Shown: positions 31,618 to 42,126 of the stretch, in pieces | How the letters are laid out: every line of letters begins with the position of its first letter | How positions within the stretch are numbered: position 1 is the stretch's first letter | Assembly (NCBI RefSeq): GCF_016908015.1 | Contig: NZ_JAFBDB010000001.1 | Coordinates: forward strand, 310,001-374,000 | Origin: Clostridium pascui | GTDB lineage: Bacteria > Bacillota > Clostridia > Clostridiales > Clostridiaceae | Direction of reading: 5' to 3' | DNA: 64,000 bases | Position numbers and translations under genes: made by a program | Notes under the pieces: model-generated | Told to the model about the DNA's origin: nothing | The model's input: the letters and a program-made list of their open reading frames with translations, nothing else | The model's database searches: none

Positions 31618-32070
31618 ATGGCATTAAGAAATATAAGAAAAATTGGAGACGAAATATTAAGAAAGAAAAGTAAAAAAATAGAGCAGATAGATGATAGAAT
31701 TCAAATGCTTTTAGACGATATGTTGGAAACTATGTATGAAAGTAATGGAGTAGGTCTTGCAGCTCCACAGGTGGGTATTCTTAAAAGAGTTGTAGTAATA
31801 GATATAGGAGAAGGGCCAGTATTTTTAATAAATCCTGAAATAATAAAATCTGAAGGATCCTACATAGATGAAGAAGGATGTTTAAGTGTACCTGGAGAAC
31901 AGGGACCAGTGGAAAGACCATATAAAGTAACTGTTAAAGCTTTAGATAGAAACGGTAAAGAAATTGTTGTAGAAGGTGAAGAACTAATGGCAAGAGCACT
32001 ATGTCATGAAATAGACCATCTAGATGGAATACTATATGTTGATAAGATTATAAAGGAAGATGGAAGGTAA
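31618..32070 (+). CDS. def: Peptide deformylase
   Basis: A 150-residue metal enzyme that removes the formyl group from new proteins. All three motifs are visible: [10 protein letters not shown] (44-53), [12 protein letters not shown] with its metal Cys, and CHEIDHLDG with two metal His and catalytic Glu. TGGAGG precedes the ATG. It is paired with fmt five bases downstream, the standard order. Confidence 0.96.
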   Translation: MALRNIRKIGDEILRKKSKKIEQIDDRIQMLLDDMLETMYESNGVGLAAPQVGILKRVVVIDIGEGPVFLINPEIIKSEGSYIDEEGCLSVPGEQGPVERPYKVTVKALDRNGKEIVVEGEELMARALCHEIDHLDGILYVDKIIKEDGR

Positions 32071-32075
32071 GTATT

Positions 32076-33005
32076 ATGAATATAGTATTTATGGGTACTC
32101 CAGAATTTGCGGTGCCAGCTTTAAAAAGGCTTATTGATCAATTTAATGTAAATGCAGTTTTTACTCAACCAGATAGGCCTAAAGGAAGAGGAAAAAAGCT
32201 TGCTATGTCCCCAGTTAAGGAAGTAGCTTTAGAAAATAATATAAGAGTATATCAACCAGAAAACTTAAAAAAAGATGAAGAATGTATCAAAGTTTTAAAA
32301 GAACTTTCTCCAGATTTTATAATAGTTGTAGCCTATGGGCAAATTTTATCAAAGGAAGTTTTAGAAATTCCTAAATATGGATGCATAAATTTACATGCTT
32401 CGCTTTTACCTAAATATAGGGGGGCAGCTCCTATTAATTGGGCAATTGTAAATGGAGAAAGCGAAAGTGGAAATACAACAATGTTTATGGATATAGGCCT
32501 TGATACAGGCGATATGCTTCTAAAAAGCAAAGTACAGATAACAAATAATATGACTGCTGGTGAGCTTCATGATTTGTTAATGATAGATGGAGCTGAGCTT
32601 TTGGTGAAAACTATAATGGGAATAGCTAATGGAGAAATATCAAGAGTTAAACAAATTGAAGGGGATTCTTGCTATGCTCCTATGCTAAATAAAGAATTAG
32701 CTGAAATAAACTGGGAGAAAGATAGCGAAGAAATCAATAATTTGATAAGAGGTTTAAATCCGTGGCCTATAGCGTATACTTATTATAAAGATGAAAGAAT
32801 GAAAATACTTGAAGCAGAGTTAACAAACGAAGATAGTAATAAAGAGTACGGAACCATTATTGATGCAGATAAAAGTGGTATAAAAGTATCTACAGGTAAT
32901 AAAGTTTTATTAATAAAGAAAGTGCAATTTCCTTCAGGAAAGCCTTTATATGTACAGGAATACATTAAAGGGCACACTATAGAAAAAGGTGTACGTTTAA
33001 AATAG
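32076..33005 (+). CDS. fmt: Methionyl-tRNA formyltransferase
   Basis: A 309-residue enzyme that formylates initiator Met-tRNA with 10-formyl-THF. Motifs: [14 protein letters not shown], the catalytic [19 protein letters not shown], and [12 protein letters not shown]-terminal OB-like domain is present (about 205-309). Length is typical. It completes the formylation-deformylation pair with def. Confidence 0.96.
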   Translation: MNIVFMGTPEFAVPALKRLIDQFNVNAVFTQPDRPKGRGKKLAMSPVKEVALENNIRVYQPENLKKDEECIKVLKELSPDFIIVVAYGQILSKEVLEIPKYGCINLHASLLPKYRGAAPINWAIVNGESESGNTTMFMDIGLDTGDMLLKSKVQITNNMTAGELHDLLMIDGAELLVKTIMGIANGEISRVKQIEGDSCYAPMLNKELAEINWEKDSEEINNLIRGLNPWPIAYTYYKDERMKILEAELTNEDSNKEYGTIIDADKSGIKVSTGNKVLLIKKVQFPSGKPLYVQEYIKGHTIEKGVRLK

Positions 33006-33019
33006 AGGAGGGATACCAT

Positions 33020-33706
33020 ATGTTTTATTTTGATAGTAGTATGATAATTTTAATTCCTGCTATTATAATATCAGGGTGGGCCCAGCTGAAAATAAATTCA
33101 ACGTTTCAAAGATATTCTGCCGTAAGAAGTGTAAATGGTTATACAGGATCCCAAGTAGCAAGAAAGCTGCTGGATAGCCAAGGGTTATTTGATGTTCCAG
33201 TGCAGGTTGTAGGAGGAAAGCTAACAGATCACTATGATCCAGTGCACAGAGTTATGAGGCTTTCAGAAGAAGTATATTATGGAACCTCTGTAGCATCTAT
33301 TGGAGTAGCAGCTCATGAAACCGGGCATGCATTTCAACATCAAGAAAGATATTCTCCTTTGATTATCAGAAACTCCATAGTACCTATTGTAAATTTTAGC
33401 TCAAATGCTTCATGGGTTATATTTTTACTGGGTTTTGCTTTAGGACTTCCAGGACTTCTAAATATAGGAATACTATTGTTTTCAGCAGTAGTAGTATTTC
33501 AGCTTGTAACTCTTCCTGTAGAATTTAACGCATCTAGTAGAGCGTTAAAAATGATTGAAAATACAGGGATTCTTTATAAAGATGAGGCCGCAGGAGCAAA
33601 AAAGGTTTTAAGTGCAGCAGCAATGACATATGTGGCGGCTACTCTTATGTCCGTAGCACAACTTTTAAGACTTATAGTATTAAGTAATAGCAGAAGAGAT
33701 GACTAG
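33020..33706 (+). CDS. YugP-like zinc metallopeptidase (membrane)
   Basis: A 228-residue protein of the Zn_peptidase_2/YugP family. It has an N-terminal membrane segment (MIILIPAIIISGWAQL), the HETGH metal motif (AAHETGHAFQHQERYSP, about residues 93-109) and two further hydrophobic stretches with a FNASSRALKMIE segment that supplies a third ligand. GAGGAGGG precedes the ATG. Substrate is unknown; it lies between fmt and rsmB in many clostridia. Confidence 0.88.
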   Translation: MFYFDSSMIILIPAIIISGWAQLKINSTFQRYSAVRSVNGYTGSQVARKLLDSQGLFDVPVQVVGGKLTDHYDPVHRVMRLSEEVYYGTSVASIGVAAHETGHAFQHQERYSPLIIRNSIVPIVNFSSNASWVIFLLGFALGLPGLLNIGILLFSAVVVFQLVTLPVEFNASSRALKMIENTGILYKDEAAGAKKVLSAAAMTYVAATLMSVAQLLRLIVLSNSRRDD

Positions 33707-33715
33707 TGAAAGATA

Positions 33716-33747
33716 AGTTTTCCGGAAAGTATAAGTTCTGGAAAACT
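33716..33747 (+). terminator. Hairpin after the metallopeptidase gene
   Basis: AGTTTTCCGGAA-ATTATAAG-type loop-TTCTGGAAAACT, 12-bp arms with one wobble, with only ATTTCG after it. It may be a partial terminator. Confidence 0.5.
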
Positions 33748-33791
33748 ATTTCGCTTTATAAAGAGTAATTTTAGTGAATTGAGGTATAAAT

Positions 33792-35117
33792 ATGAATGAT
33801 GTTAGAGAAATAGCTTTAGATACGTTAAATGAAGTTTTTTACAAAGATGCATATTCAAATATTATATTAAACCATAAATTAAATGCTTCTAAACTAGAAG
33901 AAAGAGATAAAGCATTAGTAACTGAAATAGTATATGGTACCATAAAATACAAATACACTATAGACAAAATATTAGATAACTTCTTAAAAAGTGGTACAAA
34001 TAAGTTGGATAAGCAAATAATTAATATACTAAGAATAGGAGTTTATCAAATAAAATATTTAGATAGGATACCGGATTTTGCAGCTGTAAATGAATGTGTA
34101 GAGCTTGCAAAGAAAAAATCCATTAAATTATCTAAATTAGTAAATGGTGTTTTAAGAAATTTTATACGTAATAAAAATTTAGAAATTGATTTCAAAAGTG
34201 ATGTAAAAAAGTTAAGTTTTGAATATTCATTTCCAGAATGGATGGTAGAATTATATATAAAGCAATATGGCAAAGAAATTACTGAACAAATACTAAGAGG
34301 ATTAAATTTAGTTCCATCAAATACTGTTAGAGTTAATAATTTAAAAACTAACTATGATGAGGTTTGGGAAAATCTTGAGAGTAACCAATACAACATACAA
34401 GAGGGGAAGGTTTGCCCAGAAGCTATACAAATAATAAAGGGAAGAAGTATAGAAAAAAATCCGTTTTTTAAAGAAGGGTATATTACAGTACAGGATGAAA
34501 GTGCAATGCTTGTAGCTCCAAGTATGGAACTAGAAAATGATATGGTGGTACTTGATCTTTGTAGTGCACCAGGAGGAAAAACAACTCATATAGCTGAAAT
34601 AATGAATAATACAGGTTCCATCTATGCTTTTGATATACATCCAAATAAATTGGCTTTAATAAAGCAAAATATTGAAAGGCTTGGCATGACGAATATAAAT
34701 TTAGATGCAATGGATGCTTCTGTATTTAATAAAGAGCTTGCAAATAAAGCAGATAGAGTTCTTATAGATGTTCCTTGCTCAGGACTTGGAATAATAAGGA
34801 AAAAACCGGAAATAAAGTGGAATAAAACAAATAAAGATTTGAAAAGTTTAATTCCCATACAAAGAGATATAATGAAAAATGCTGCTCAATATGTTAAACC
34901 AGGAGGAATAATTCTTTATTCAACATGTACTCTAAATAAAGAAGAAAATGAAAAAAATATAAAGTGGTTTTTAGAAAATTTTAAGGAATTTAAAATAGAG
35001 CCTCTATTTTATGGTAATATTGATAATATAATCTATAATGAAATGGGAACTGTAACCATTTTACCTGATGATAATATGGACGGATTTTTCATAGCTAAAT
35101 TAAGGAAACAAGGATAG
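33792..35117 (+). CDS. rsmB: 16S rRNA m5C967 methyltransferase
   Basis: A 441-residue enzyme: NusB-like N-terminal domain (1-135, [20 protein letters not shown]) joined to a SAM-dependent m5C domain. Motif [17 protein letters not shown], the catalytic Cys pair in [18 protein letters not shown] and [15 protein letters not shown] are present. It methylates C967 of 16S rRNA in the P-site region. rlmN follows directly. Confidence 0.94.
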   Translation: MNDVREIALDTLNEVFYKDAYSNIILNHKLNASKLEERDKALVTEIVYGTIKYKYTIDKILDNFLKSGTNKLDKQIINILRIGVYQIKYLDRIPDFAAVNECVELAKKKSIKLSKLVNGVLRNFIRNKNLEIDFKSDVKKLSFEYSFPEWMVELYIKQYGKEITEQILRGLNLVPSNTVRVNNLKTNYDEVWENLESNQYNIQEGKVCPEAIQIIKGRSIEKNPFFKEGYITVQDESAMLVAPSMELENDMVVLDLCSAPGGKTTHIAEIMNNTGSIYAFDIHPNKLALIKQNIERLGMTNINLDAMDASVFNKELANKADRVLIDVPCSGLGIIRKKPEIKWNKTNKDLKSLIPIQRDIMKNAAQYVKPGGIILYSTCTLNKEENEKNIKWFLENFKEFKIEPLFYGNIDNIIYNEMGTVTILPDDNMDGFFIAKLRKQG

Positions 35118-35125
35118 GTGTTTTT

Positions 35126-36154
35126 ATGATAAATATGCTAGATTTTTCTTTAGAAGACCTTAAAACATGGATGAGAGAAAACGGAGAAAAGGATTTTAGA
35201 GCAAAACAAGTTTTTGATTGGGTATATAAAAAGACATTTGATTTTGATAATATGAATAATATTCCTAAAAGCACTATAACTAAATTAAAAAATAATTTTT
35301 ATTTTAGTTTACCTAAAGTAGTAAAAATGTTAAAATCAAAAAATGAAGATACTTATAAATTTCTATTTGAATATGCGGACAATAATGTCATTGAGACCGT
35401 AGTTATGAAATATAATCATGGTAATTCTATATGCGTATCCACCCAAGTAGGATGTAAAATGGGATGTAAATTTTGTGCATCAACATTAGATGGCGTAATT
35501 AGAAATTTAACATCAGGAGAAATATTAGGGCAGATACTAAGAGCTGAAGAGGCTACAGGGGAGAGAATATCCAATATTGTAATGATGGGAAGCGGAGAGC
35601 CTTTAGATAATTATGATAATGTTTTAAAGTTTATACATATAGTGAATTCTTCCTATAGTTTAAACATAGGGCAAAGACACATAACGCTATCAACCTGTGG
35701 GATTGTGCCTAAGGTGATTGATTTAGCGAATGAAGAATTACAAATAACTTTAGCTATATCACTTCATGCTCCAAGTGATGATATAAGAAAGAATATGATG
35801 CCTGTAGCATATAAGTACAGTATAGAAGAACTTTTTAGAGCTTGCAAATATTATATAGAAAAGACAAATAGAAGAATCACATTTGAATATGCTTTAGTTA
35901 GTGGTGTGAATGATAGTGATAATCATGCAGAAGAATTAAGCCGAAAACTTAAGGGTATGTTGTGTCATGTGAATTTAATACCTGTAAATGAAGTAAAGGA
36001 AAGTGGTTTTGAAAGATCTACAAATGAGAATATAAAAAGATTTAGTAATATATTAATTAAAAATGGTATAGAAGCTACAGTAAGAAGAGAAATGGGATCT
36101 GATATAAATGCAGCATGCGGACAACTAAGAAGAAGCTATACCAATAAAAACTAA
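35126..36154 (+). CDS. rlmN: 23S rRNA/tRNA adenine-C2 methyltransferase
   Basis: A 342-residue radical SAM enzyme that makes m2A2503 in 23S rRNA and m2A37 in some tRNAs. The Cx3Cx2C cluster is [13 protein letters not shown]; the two catalytic Cys are in the LSTCGIVPK and [10 protein letters not shown] regions. Length matches the family. GATAGGTG lies before the ATG. Confidence 0.95.
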   Translation: MINMLDFSLEDLKTWMRENGEKDFRAKQVFDWVYKKTFDFDNMNNIPKSTITKLKNNFYFSLPKVVKMLKSKNEDTYKFLFEYADNNVIETVVMKYNHGNSICVSTQVGCKMGCKFCASTLDGVIRNLTSGEILGQILRAEEATGERISNIVMMGSGEPLDNYDNVLKFIHIVNSSYSLNIGQRHITLSTCGIVPKVIDLANEELQITLAISLHAPSDDIRKNMMPVAYKYSIEELFRACKYYIEKTNRRITFEYALVSGVNDSDNHAEELSRKLKGMLCHVNLIPVNEVKESGFERSTNENIKRFSNILIKNGIEATVRREMGSDINAACGQLRRSYTNKN

Positions 36155-36180
36155 AGTTTAAATTGATGAGGTGGAGTTGT

Positions 36181-36927
36181 ATGGTGGGTATACTGTCAGA
36201 TGTAGGAAACATAAGAGAAATCAATGAAGATTCCGTCGGTTATTATAAAGGTGAAGATAGAGCTATATATGTTATTGCCGATGGTATGGGGGGGCACAGT
36301 GCAGGAGAAGTAGCTAGCAAAGTTGCAGTGGATTTTACTATTGATTATATTAAAGGATTAAGTAATATAACAGATTTAAAGAAAGAAATTATTATAGCGG
36401 TTCAAAGATCTAATGAGGAAATATTTAATTTATCAAATTGCAGAAAAAACCTTTCTGGAATGGGTACTACCATAACCGCATGTTTAATCAGTGGAGGTAA
36501 AGCTATTGTTGCAAATGTAGGTGATAGTAGTTGCTATATTATAGATAATCATCACAAAATAAAAAAAATTACAAAAGATCATTCATTAGTACAGCAGCTA
36601 GTTGATAATGGAACTATAACTGAAGAACAGGCAAAAAAGCATCCAAATAAAAATATTATTACAAGGGCACTTGGAACTAATAAACAAATAGAAGTCGATA
36701 CTTTTGATTTAAATCTTAAAGAAATTAAAAATATAATATTATGTACAGATGGATTAACAAACGATGTTGCTCCGGAAGAGATTTGTGAAATAGTGCTTAA
36801 TAATACTCAAGAAGATTCATGTAGATTGCTTATAGAATGTAGTAAACAAAGATGCGGTAGAGATAACATTTCAGTTATAGTTTTTGAAGGAGAGTGTAAA
36901 GATGGTAGGAACTTTACTAGGGAATAG
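36181..36927 (+). CDS. prpC: PP2C-type protein Ser/Thr phosphatase
   Basis: A 248-residue PPM phosphatase. Metal-binding Asp and Gly motifs are seen in DVGNIREINEDSVG, VIADGMGGHSAGE, NVGDSSCYII and CTDGLTNDV, then GRDNISVIV. It reverses PrkC phosphorylation. ATG 36181 is used; the longer frame at 36163 lies before the GAGGTGGAG ribosome site. It overlaps prkC by 26 bases. Confidence 0.94.
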   Translation: MVGILSDVGNIREINEDSVGYYKGEDRAIYVIADGMGGHSAGEVASKVAVDFTIDYIKGLSNITDLKKEIIIAVQRSNEEIFNLSNCRKNLSGMGTTITACLISGGKAIVANVGDSSCYIIDNHHKIKKITKDHSLVQQLVDNGTITEEQAKKHPNKNIITRALGTNKQIEVDTFDLNLKEIKNIILCTDGLTNDVAPEEICEIVLNNTQEDSCRLLIECSKQRCGRDNISVIVFEGECKDGRNFTRE

Positions 36928-38776
36928 ATATGAGCTGCTAGAAAAAATAGGCGAAGGTGGTATGGCTGAAGTTTATAAAGCCAAATGTCATTTGCTTAAT
37001 AGATTTGTAGCAGTTAAAATATTAAAGGATGAGTTATTAAAGGATTCTCAATTTGTAGATAAATTCAAAAGAGAAGCTACTGCAGCAGCAAGTCTTTCAG
37101 ATAATAATATAGTAAATATTTACGATGTAGGCTCTCAAAATAATATACATTATATAGTTATGGAATACGTAAAGGGCAAGACACTAAAAGAATTTATAAG
37201 AGAAAAAGGTAAATTAAATGAAGAAGAAGCAATAAATGTAGCCATACAAATAGCTAAAGCTCTTGAATGTGCTCATAGAAATAATATAATACATAGAGAT
37301 ATTAAGCCTCATAATATATTGGTAACTGAAGAAGGCTTAGTAAAAGTTACTGATTTTGGTATAGCAAAGGCTACTAATTCTGTGACTATTACAAATACTA
37401 GCAAAGTTATGGGATCTGCACATTACTTTTCGCCTGAACAAGCAAAGGGAAGTTATGTAGATGCAAGAACTGATATCTATTCACTTGGGATAGTGATTTA
37501 TGAAATGATAACAGGGAAAGTACCTTATGATGCTGATAGCCCTGTTTCGGTAGCCTTGAAGCATATACAGGAACAAGCGATTCCGCCTAAAAATATAGTT
37601 CCTAATATATCTGAAAATATTAATAATATGATTCTAAAATCTATAGAAAAAGAACCTATTAAAAGATATCAAAGTATTAAGGAAATGTTACAGGATTTAA
37701 GAAAAGTAAAAAATAAAGAAAAAATTAATGTAGCCTTTTTTGATATGGATGAAGATAGAACTAGAGTTATGGAAGCTATAAAAGTAGATTCATTAAATCG
37801 TAATAAATCCAGAAATGATGTTGTTGTGGATGAAGATGATGACGATTATGAAGAGAAAAATAAAATAAATAAGAAAAAAAGAGGAATGATAATAGCTATT
37901 ACAGCTGTAATACTTGCTTTAATTACTGCATTTGCTTCGGGATACATGATATTTAATAACTATATTTCTCAAGGAAAGAATAAAACCCAGGACGTGGTAG
38001 TACCTAAAATAGTAGGATTAAGCAAAGATGAAGCTAAAAGTAGCATAGAAAGTAAAAACTTAGTATTTACAATAACCGAAACAGAAAAAAGTGATAAACC
38101 AGAGGGAACCGTTTTAAGGAGTTATCCCACAGAAGGGACCACTGTTAAAGCAAATTCAGAGGTAAGGGTTACATTAAGCGCAGGCAAAGATAAGCCAAGG
38201 GTTCCTGATTTAAAAGAAATGGATATAGAATTGGCTAAGCAAACTTTAAGCAGATACAATTTAGAAATAGGTAATATTCAATATGCATATGATGATAATA
38301 TTCCTAAAAATTCCATTATAAGTCAAAGTCCATCTCGTGATGAAAAAGTGGATGAAAAAACCAAAGTTGATGTAGTAGTAAGTAAGGGGGTTGAAATTAA
38401 ATATTCAACTGTTCCAAGTTTAAATGGAAAAACAATAGAGCAAGCAAAGATACTACTTGCAAATTCTAATTTGAAATTAGGTAATACAAATACTCAAGCA
38501 ACTGGGGATGAAACTTTACAAGGAAAGATCTTTGATCAAAGTATAGAACCTGGAGTTCAAGTAAAAGAGGGAACCACATTAAATGTAACATATTATGTAT
38601 TTGATCCAAAACTTGTGCCAAATCCAGATGAAGATAAGGAAAATGGCAATGAAGATAATAAGACTGATGAAAATAACAATCAACCACAAGATAATCAGGC
38701 AGGAAATAATCAAACTACAACCCAAGTAAATAAAAATAATGAAGAAAATAAACAAAAGGGAAATATAATTCAATAA
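36902..38776 (+). CDS. prkC: PASTA-domain Ser/Thr protein kinase
   Basis: A 624-residue membrane kinase. Kinase domain 1-275: glycine loop [12 protein letters not shown], Lys39 (VAVKIL), [16 protein letters not shown] and APE-like SPEQ. A juxtamembrane Asp/Glu-rich linker precedes one span (about 328-350, [20 protein letters not shown]). Three extracellular PASTA repeats (about 363-565; [15 protein letters not shown] and so on) bind muropeptides; the tail is Asn/Gln-rich. ATG 36902 follows AAGGAG. In spore-formers PrkC senses peptidoglycan fragments and promotes germination. Confidence 0.95.
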   Translation: MVGTLLGNRYELLEKIGEGGMAEVYKAKCHLLNRFVAVKILKDELLKDSQFVDKFKREATAAASLSDNNIVNIYDVGSQNNIHYIVMEYVKGKTLKEFIREKGKLNEEEAINVAIQIAKALECAHRNNIIHRDIKPHNILVTEEGLVKVTDFGIAKATNSVTITNTSKVMGSAHYFSPEQAKGSYVDARTDIYSLGIVIYEMITGKVPYDADSPVSVALKHIQEQAIPPKNIVPNISENINNMILKSIEKEPIKRYQSIKEMLQDLRKVKNKEKINVAFFDMDEDRTRVMEAIKVDSLNRNKSRNDVVVDEDDDDYEEKNKINKKKRGMIIAITAVILALITAFASGYMIFNNYISQGKNKTQDVVVPKIVGLSKDEAKSSIESKNLVFTITETEKSDKPEGTVLRSYPTEGTTVKANSEVRVTLSAGKDKPRVPDLKEMDIELAKQTLSRYNLEIGNIQYAYDDNIPKNSIISQSPSRDEKVDEKTKVDVVVSKGVEIKYSTVPSLNGKTIEQAKILLANSNLKLGNTNTQATGDETLQGKIFDQSIEPGVQVKEGTTLNVTYYVFDPKLVPNPDEDKENGNEDNKTDENNNQPQDNQAGNNQTTTQVNKNNEENKQKGNIIQ

Positions 38777-38810
38777 ACAATTGAATGTAGATGCTTTTCA
38801 AGGAGGATTT

Positions 38811-39692
38811 ATGCAGGGAATTATAATAAAAGGCATAGGCGGATTTTATTATGTAAAGAGTGAAGATAAAATTATTGAATGCAAGGCTAGGGGAAAGTTT
38901 AGGCACAACGAACTTTCTCCTATGGTAGGGGATGAAGTAGAGATAAAAGAGAAAAATGGTAAAGGTGTTATTGAAGACATATATGAAAGAAAAAATATGC
39001 TAATAAGACCTTCTGTTGCAAATGTTACTCAAGCACTAGTTGTATTTGCAATAAAAAATCCTGACATTAATGAGGACTTACTAAATAGATTTTTAATGCT
39101 ATGTGAATTTAATAAGCTTGATATAATAGTATGCTTTAATAAAACAGACTTGATAGATTGTATACATGAAAATGAAGTTGTGAATATGATTAAAAGTGCG
39201 GGATATAAGGTTATGTTTTTAAAGGCTAAAGAAGGAGAAGGAATAGAAGAATTAAGAGACTATTTAGATGGCAACGTTACAGTGCTATGCGGACCTTCTG
39301 GTGTAGGTAAATCAACTATAATAAATACATTGGCAGGAAAAAACCTAATGGAGACAGGCAATATAAGTGAAAAATTAAAAAGAGGTAAACATACTACAAG
39401 ACACAGTGAACTTTTACAAATAGGTAAAGGATTCATAGTAGATACTCCTGGGTTTTCTTCATTAGATACAAGTTTTATTGATAAAGAAGATGTACAGGAT
39501 TGCTTTCCGGAATTTCATGATTATTTAGGAGAATGTAAATTTAATAGTTGCCTTCATTATAAGGAACCTAGTTGTGCTATAAAGAAGGAAGTTGAGAATG
39601 GGAATATAAATTCTAAAAGATATGATTTTTACGTAAAAATTATTGAAGAAGTTTCACAGAAGAAATCTTACAAAGGAGGAGATGGAAGATGA
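38811..39692 (+). CDS. rsgA: Ribosome small-subunit GTPase A
   Basis: A 293-residue circularly permuted GTPase that checks 30S maturation. OB domain 1-65, then G4 FNKTDL, G1 [14 protein letters not shown]3 DTPGFS, and a zinc finger with CX7CX1HX5C-like spacing ([15 protein letters not shown]). ATG 38811 follows AGGAGG; the longer frame from 38781 overlaps spacer. rpe overlaps its end by four bases. Confidence 0.95.
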   Translation: MQGIIIKGIGGFYYVKSEDKIIECKARGKFRHNELSPMVGDEVEIKEKNGKGVIEDIYERKNMLIRPSVANVTQALVVFAIKNPDINEDLLNRFLMLCEFNKLDIIVCFNKTDLIDCIHENEVVNMIKSAGYKVMFLKAKEGEGIEELRDYLDGNVTVLCGPSGVGKSTIINTLAGKNLMETGNISEKLKRGKHTTRHSELLQIGKGFIVDTPGFSSLDTSFIDKEDVQDCFPEFHDYLGECKFNSCLHYKEPSCAIKKEVENGNINSKRYDFYVKIIEEVSQKKSYKGGDGR

Positions 39693-40342
39693 TAAAGATA
39701 GCTCCATCAATATTATCAGCTGATTTTTCAAAGTTAGGGGAAGAGGTAAAGAACATAGAAGCTCATGGAGCAGATATAGTACATATAGATGTAATGGATG
39801 GTATGTTTGTGCCAAATATTACTTTTGGAATGCCAATAATTAAAAGCATAAGGAATATAACAAAAATGCCTTTTGATGTTCATTTGATGATTGAAAAACC
39901 TGATAGATATATAGAGGATTTTGTAAAGGCTGGAGCAGACATAATAACAGTTCATTATGAAGCTGATAAGCATATAGATAGAACTATAAATTACATAAAA
40001 AGCTTTGGAATTAAAGCTGCAGTAGCATTAAATCCAGGGACACCTGTATCTAACATAAAGGATCTGATATCAGAACTTGACATGGTTTTAATAATGAGTG
40101 TTAACCCTGGTTTTGGAGGACAAAAGTATATTAAATATGCATCAAACAAGATAAGGGAAGTAAAAGAGTTAAAAGATAAATTTAATCCTAACCTTTTAAT
40201 TGAGGTTGATGGAGGCGTAGATGCATCCAATATACAAGAGGTAGTTGAAAGTGGGGCAAATGTAATAGTTGCTGGATCTGCGGTATTTAAAAATAATGAC
40301 GTAGAAGGAAATATAAAGAACCTTAGAGAGGCTTTAAAGTGA
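39689..40342 (+). CDS. rpe: Ribulose-phosphate 3-epimerase
   Basis: A 217-residue TIM barrel that interconverts ribulose-5-P and xylulose-5-P. Signatures: [53 protein letters not shown]. Metal-binding His and Asp are in the first two. It is overlapped at its end by thiN (GTG start). Confidence 0.96.
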   Translation: MIKIAPSILSADFSKLGEEVKNIEAHGADIVHIDVMDGMFVPNITFGMPIIKSIRNITKMPFDVHLMIEKPDRYIEDFVKAGADIITVHYEADKHIDRTINYIKSFGIKAAVALNPGTPVSNIKDLISELDMVLIMSVNPGFGGQKYIKYASNKIREVKELKDKFNPNLLIEVDGGVDASNIQEVVESGANVIVAGSAVFKNNDVEGNIKNLREALK

Positions 40343-40977
40343 AAGCGATAATAATTGCTGGCGGACAAATGCCTTCCAGTGATATAGTAACAGAAGAAGT
40401 AAAAGATGCTGAGTACATAATATGTGCAGATAGAGGAGCAGAGGCTGCGTATAAGTATGGAATAGAGCCTGATGACATAATTGGAGATTTTGATTCCATA
40501 GATAAATCCATATTGCAAAACTTTAAGGATAGAAATATCTCTATAATAAAGTTTCCTGAAGAAAAAGATGATACAGATACATCTATTGCAGTAGAAGAAG
40601 TACTAAAAAGAAAAGTAGATGAAGTAGTGTTACTTGGTGCTACTGGAACTAGAATTGATCATGTATTAGGGAATGTAGGTTTATTAGTAAAGTTTCTAAA
40701 ATATAATGTGAAATGCTATATAAGAGATAATAACAATATAATTTTATTAACAGATAAAAATATAACATTAAAATATAGAGGATATAAATATTTTTCTCTT
40801 CTAAGCTACGGCGAAACAGTTAAGGAATTAACTATTGAAGGTGGGAAATATCCTTTAAATAATTATGAGTTGAAGCTTGGCGACCCATTAGCTGTATCTA
40901 ATGAGTTTTTATTGGATAAAAATGTAAATATAAAATTTAAAAATGGACTACTTTTAATAGTTGAAAGTAGGGATTGA
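40339..40977 (+). CDS. thiN: Thiamine pyrophosphokinase
   Basis: A 212-residue enzyme that transfers pyrophosphate from ATP to thiamine. Motifs ICADRGAEAAYKYGIEPD, IIGDFDSID, KDDTDTSIAVEE and GATGTRIDHVLGN fit the family. GTG start overlaps rpe by four bases. The pairing rsgA-rpe-thiN is common in Firmicutes. Confidence 0.93.
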   Translation: MKAIIIAGGQMPSSDIVTEEVKDAEYIICADRGAEAAYKYGIEPDDIIGDFDSIDKSILQNFKDRNISIIKFPEEKDDTDTSIAVEEVLKRKVDEVVLLGATGTRIDHVLGNVGLLVKFLKYNVKCYIRDNNNIILLTDKNITLKYRGYKYFSLLSYGETVKELTIEGGKYPLNNYELKLGDPLAVSNEFLLDKNVNIKFKNGLLLIVESRD

Positions 40978-41080
40978 TTTTAAAACTTTGCTTATTTTTA
41001 AGATGAGCAAAGTTTTTTGTACCATTAATGATACTTTATTCATACACTATATTATAAGCAATTATGATGAAGGAAATACT

Positions 41081-41248
41081 ATGTCTAAAGGCTGGAATAA
41101 AGCAAAAAAGAAAGCAGGACTCATAATAGGATCTGTAGGAATTGGTATAGTACTTACCTTTTTGGTACCTATATGGGGATGGATACTGATAGCAGGAGCA
41201 GGATTCATATACGTAGGTTGGTATCTAATTGAAAATCATGATGATTAA
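41081..41248 (+). CDS. Small membrane protein upstream of spoVM
   Basis: A 55-residue protein starting at ATG 41081 behind AAGGAAA. Basic N-terminus (SKGWNKAKKKAG) and two hydrophobic stretches (LIIGSVGIGIVLTFLVPIWG and ILIAGAGFIYVGWYL). Ten bases separate it from spoVM, so they are probably co-transcribed; a sporulation role is inferred. No family name is known to me. Confidence 0.68.
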   Translation: MSKGWNKAKKKAGLIIGSVGIGIVLTFLVPIWGWILIAGAGFIYVGWYLIENHDD

Positions 41249-41258
41249 GGGGGATTAT

Positions 41259-41330
41259 ATGAGGATAGTTGCAATCAAGCTCCCAAAGATTATATCTAAT
41301 ATAGTTAAATGTATACTTAGAAAAAAATAA
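41259..41330 (+). CDS. spoVM: Spore morphogenesis peptide SpoVM
   Basis: A 23-residue peptide, MRIVAIKLPKIISNIVKCIL then RKK. The IKLPK core and amphipathic helix match Bacillus SpoVM (26 residues), which senses positive membrane curvature on the forespore and anchors the coat ATPase SpoIVA. The C-terminal tail is shorter here and ends in basic residues. GGGGG precedes the ATG. A terminator follows directly. Confidence 0.88.
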   Translation: MRIVAIKLPKIISNIVKCILRKK

Positions 41331-41361
41331 AAAATGCAATTGGTTAACAATTGCATTTTTT
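41329..41361. terminator. Bidirectional terminator between spoVM and rpmB
   Basis: AAAAAATGCAATTG-GTTAA-CAATTGCATTTTTT; Ts flank both ends, and the two genes converge on it. Confidence 0.85.
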
Positions 41362-41364
41362 ATA

Positions 41365-41556
41365 TTATATAGCACGCTGTACTTTACCAGAACGTAGGCA
41401 TCTTGTGCAAACATGTATAGTCTTAGGTGTTCCTTTAACTATAGCTTTAACTTTTTTTATGTTTGGAGCCCAAGTTCTTTTAGATTGACGATGAGAGTGG
41501 CTGTACTGAACTCCAGCTACAACTCCTTTTCCGCATACTTCACATTTTCTTGACAT
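41365..41556 (-). CDS. rpmB: 50S ribosomal protein L28
   Basis: A 63-residue L28 with the expected MSRKCEVCGKGVVAGVQYSH start, RTWAPNIKKVKA centre and TIHVCTRCLRSGKV zinc end (two CxxC pairs). ATG 41556 follows GGAGGTG on the minus strand; the longer frame from 41601 is not used. It is alone on its strand between spoVM and asp23. Confidence 0.95.
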   Translation of the reverse strand: MSRKCEVCGKGVVAGVQYSHSHRQSKRTWAPNIKKVKAIVKGTPKTIHVCTRCLRSGKVQRAI

Positions 41557-41615
41557 TAAAAACACCTCCTTTATAAATTGAGAAAAGTAAAATCTTCTCA
41601 ATTTAAGCCTATATC

Positions 41616-41645
41616 ATTTTATCATAAGTCATGTAATTTTTGCAA
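41616..41645 (-). promoter_or_regulatory. Likely rpmB promoter
   Basis: Minus strand TTGCAA, 18-bp spacer, TAAAAT, about 60 bases upstream of the start. Confidence 0.45.
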
Positions 41646-41694
41646 GTATAATATAAATTATAATACCAAAATTATTATAATAATTTATATTTCC

Positions 41695-41723
41695 TTGAAT
41701 AAATCCCTTATTTAATATAAAAT
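41695..41723 (+). promoter_or_regulatory. Likely asp23-fakA promoter
   Basis: TTGAAT, 17-bp spacer, TAAAAT, about 36 bases upstream of the start. Confidence 0.45.
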
Positions 41724-41758
41724 ATTTTATAAAGCGGTTATTTAGAAGGAGGATTATT

Positions 41759-42112
41759 ATGATTGGAAATATTTCTAATGAATATGGATATATTAATTAC
41801 TCTGAAGAGATTTTAGGAAATATCGTAGGAGTTTCTACAATGGAATGTTATGGAGTAGTTGGAATGGCTTCTAAAAATGCAAAGGACGGATTATGGGAGC
41901 TTTTGAAAAAGGGAGAAAACCTTAGCAAGGGTGTAAAAATTAGTATGAAAGAAAATAAGCTAGTTGTAGAATTATATATAATAGTGGGATATGGAACTAA
42001 AATTTCTGTAATTGCAAATAATATAATTCAAAAGGTAAAATATAATGTAGAAAATTATACAGGTTTAAAAGTATCTAGTATAACAGTGAATGTGCAGGGT
42101 GTCAGAGTTTAA
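41759..42112 (+). CDS. Asp23/Gls24 family envelope stress protein (YloU)
   Basis: A 117-residue Asp23 protein, pattern INYSEEILGNIVGVSTMECY then VELYIIVGYGTKISVIANNI and TGLKVSSITVNVQGV. It is found beside fakA in nearly all Firmicutes, where it is thought to act at the membrane. AGAAGGAGG precedes the ATG. Confidence 0.92.
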   Translation: MIGNISNEYGYINYSEEILGNIVGVSTMECYGVVGMASKNAKDGLWELLKKGENLSKGVKISMKENKLVVELYIIVGYGTKISVIANNIIQKVKYNVENYTGLKVSSITVNVQGVRV

Positions 42113-42126
42113 GGAGGTAACATAAT

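Noticed and set aside
39991-40518. Minus-strand frame of 175 codons across rpe and thiN
   Set aside because: No family motif; both plus-strand genes are certain.
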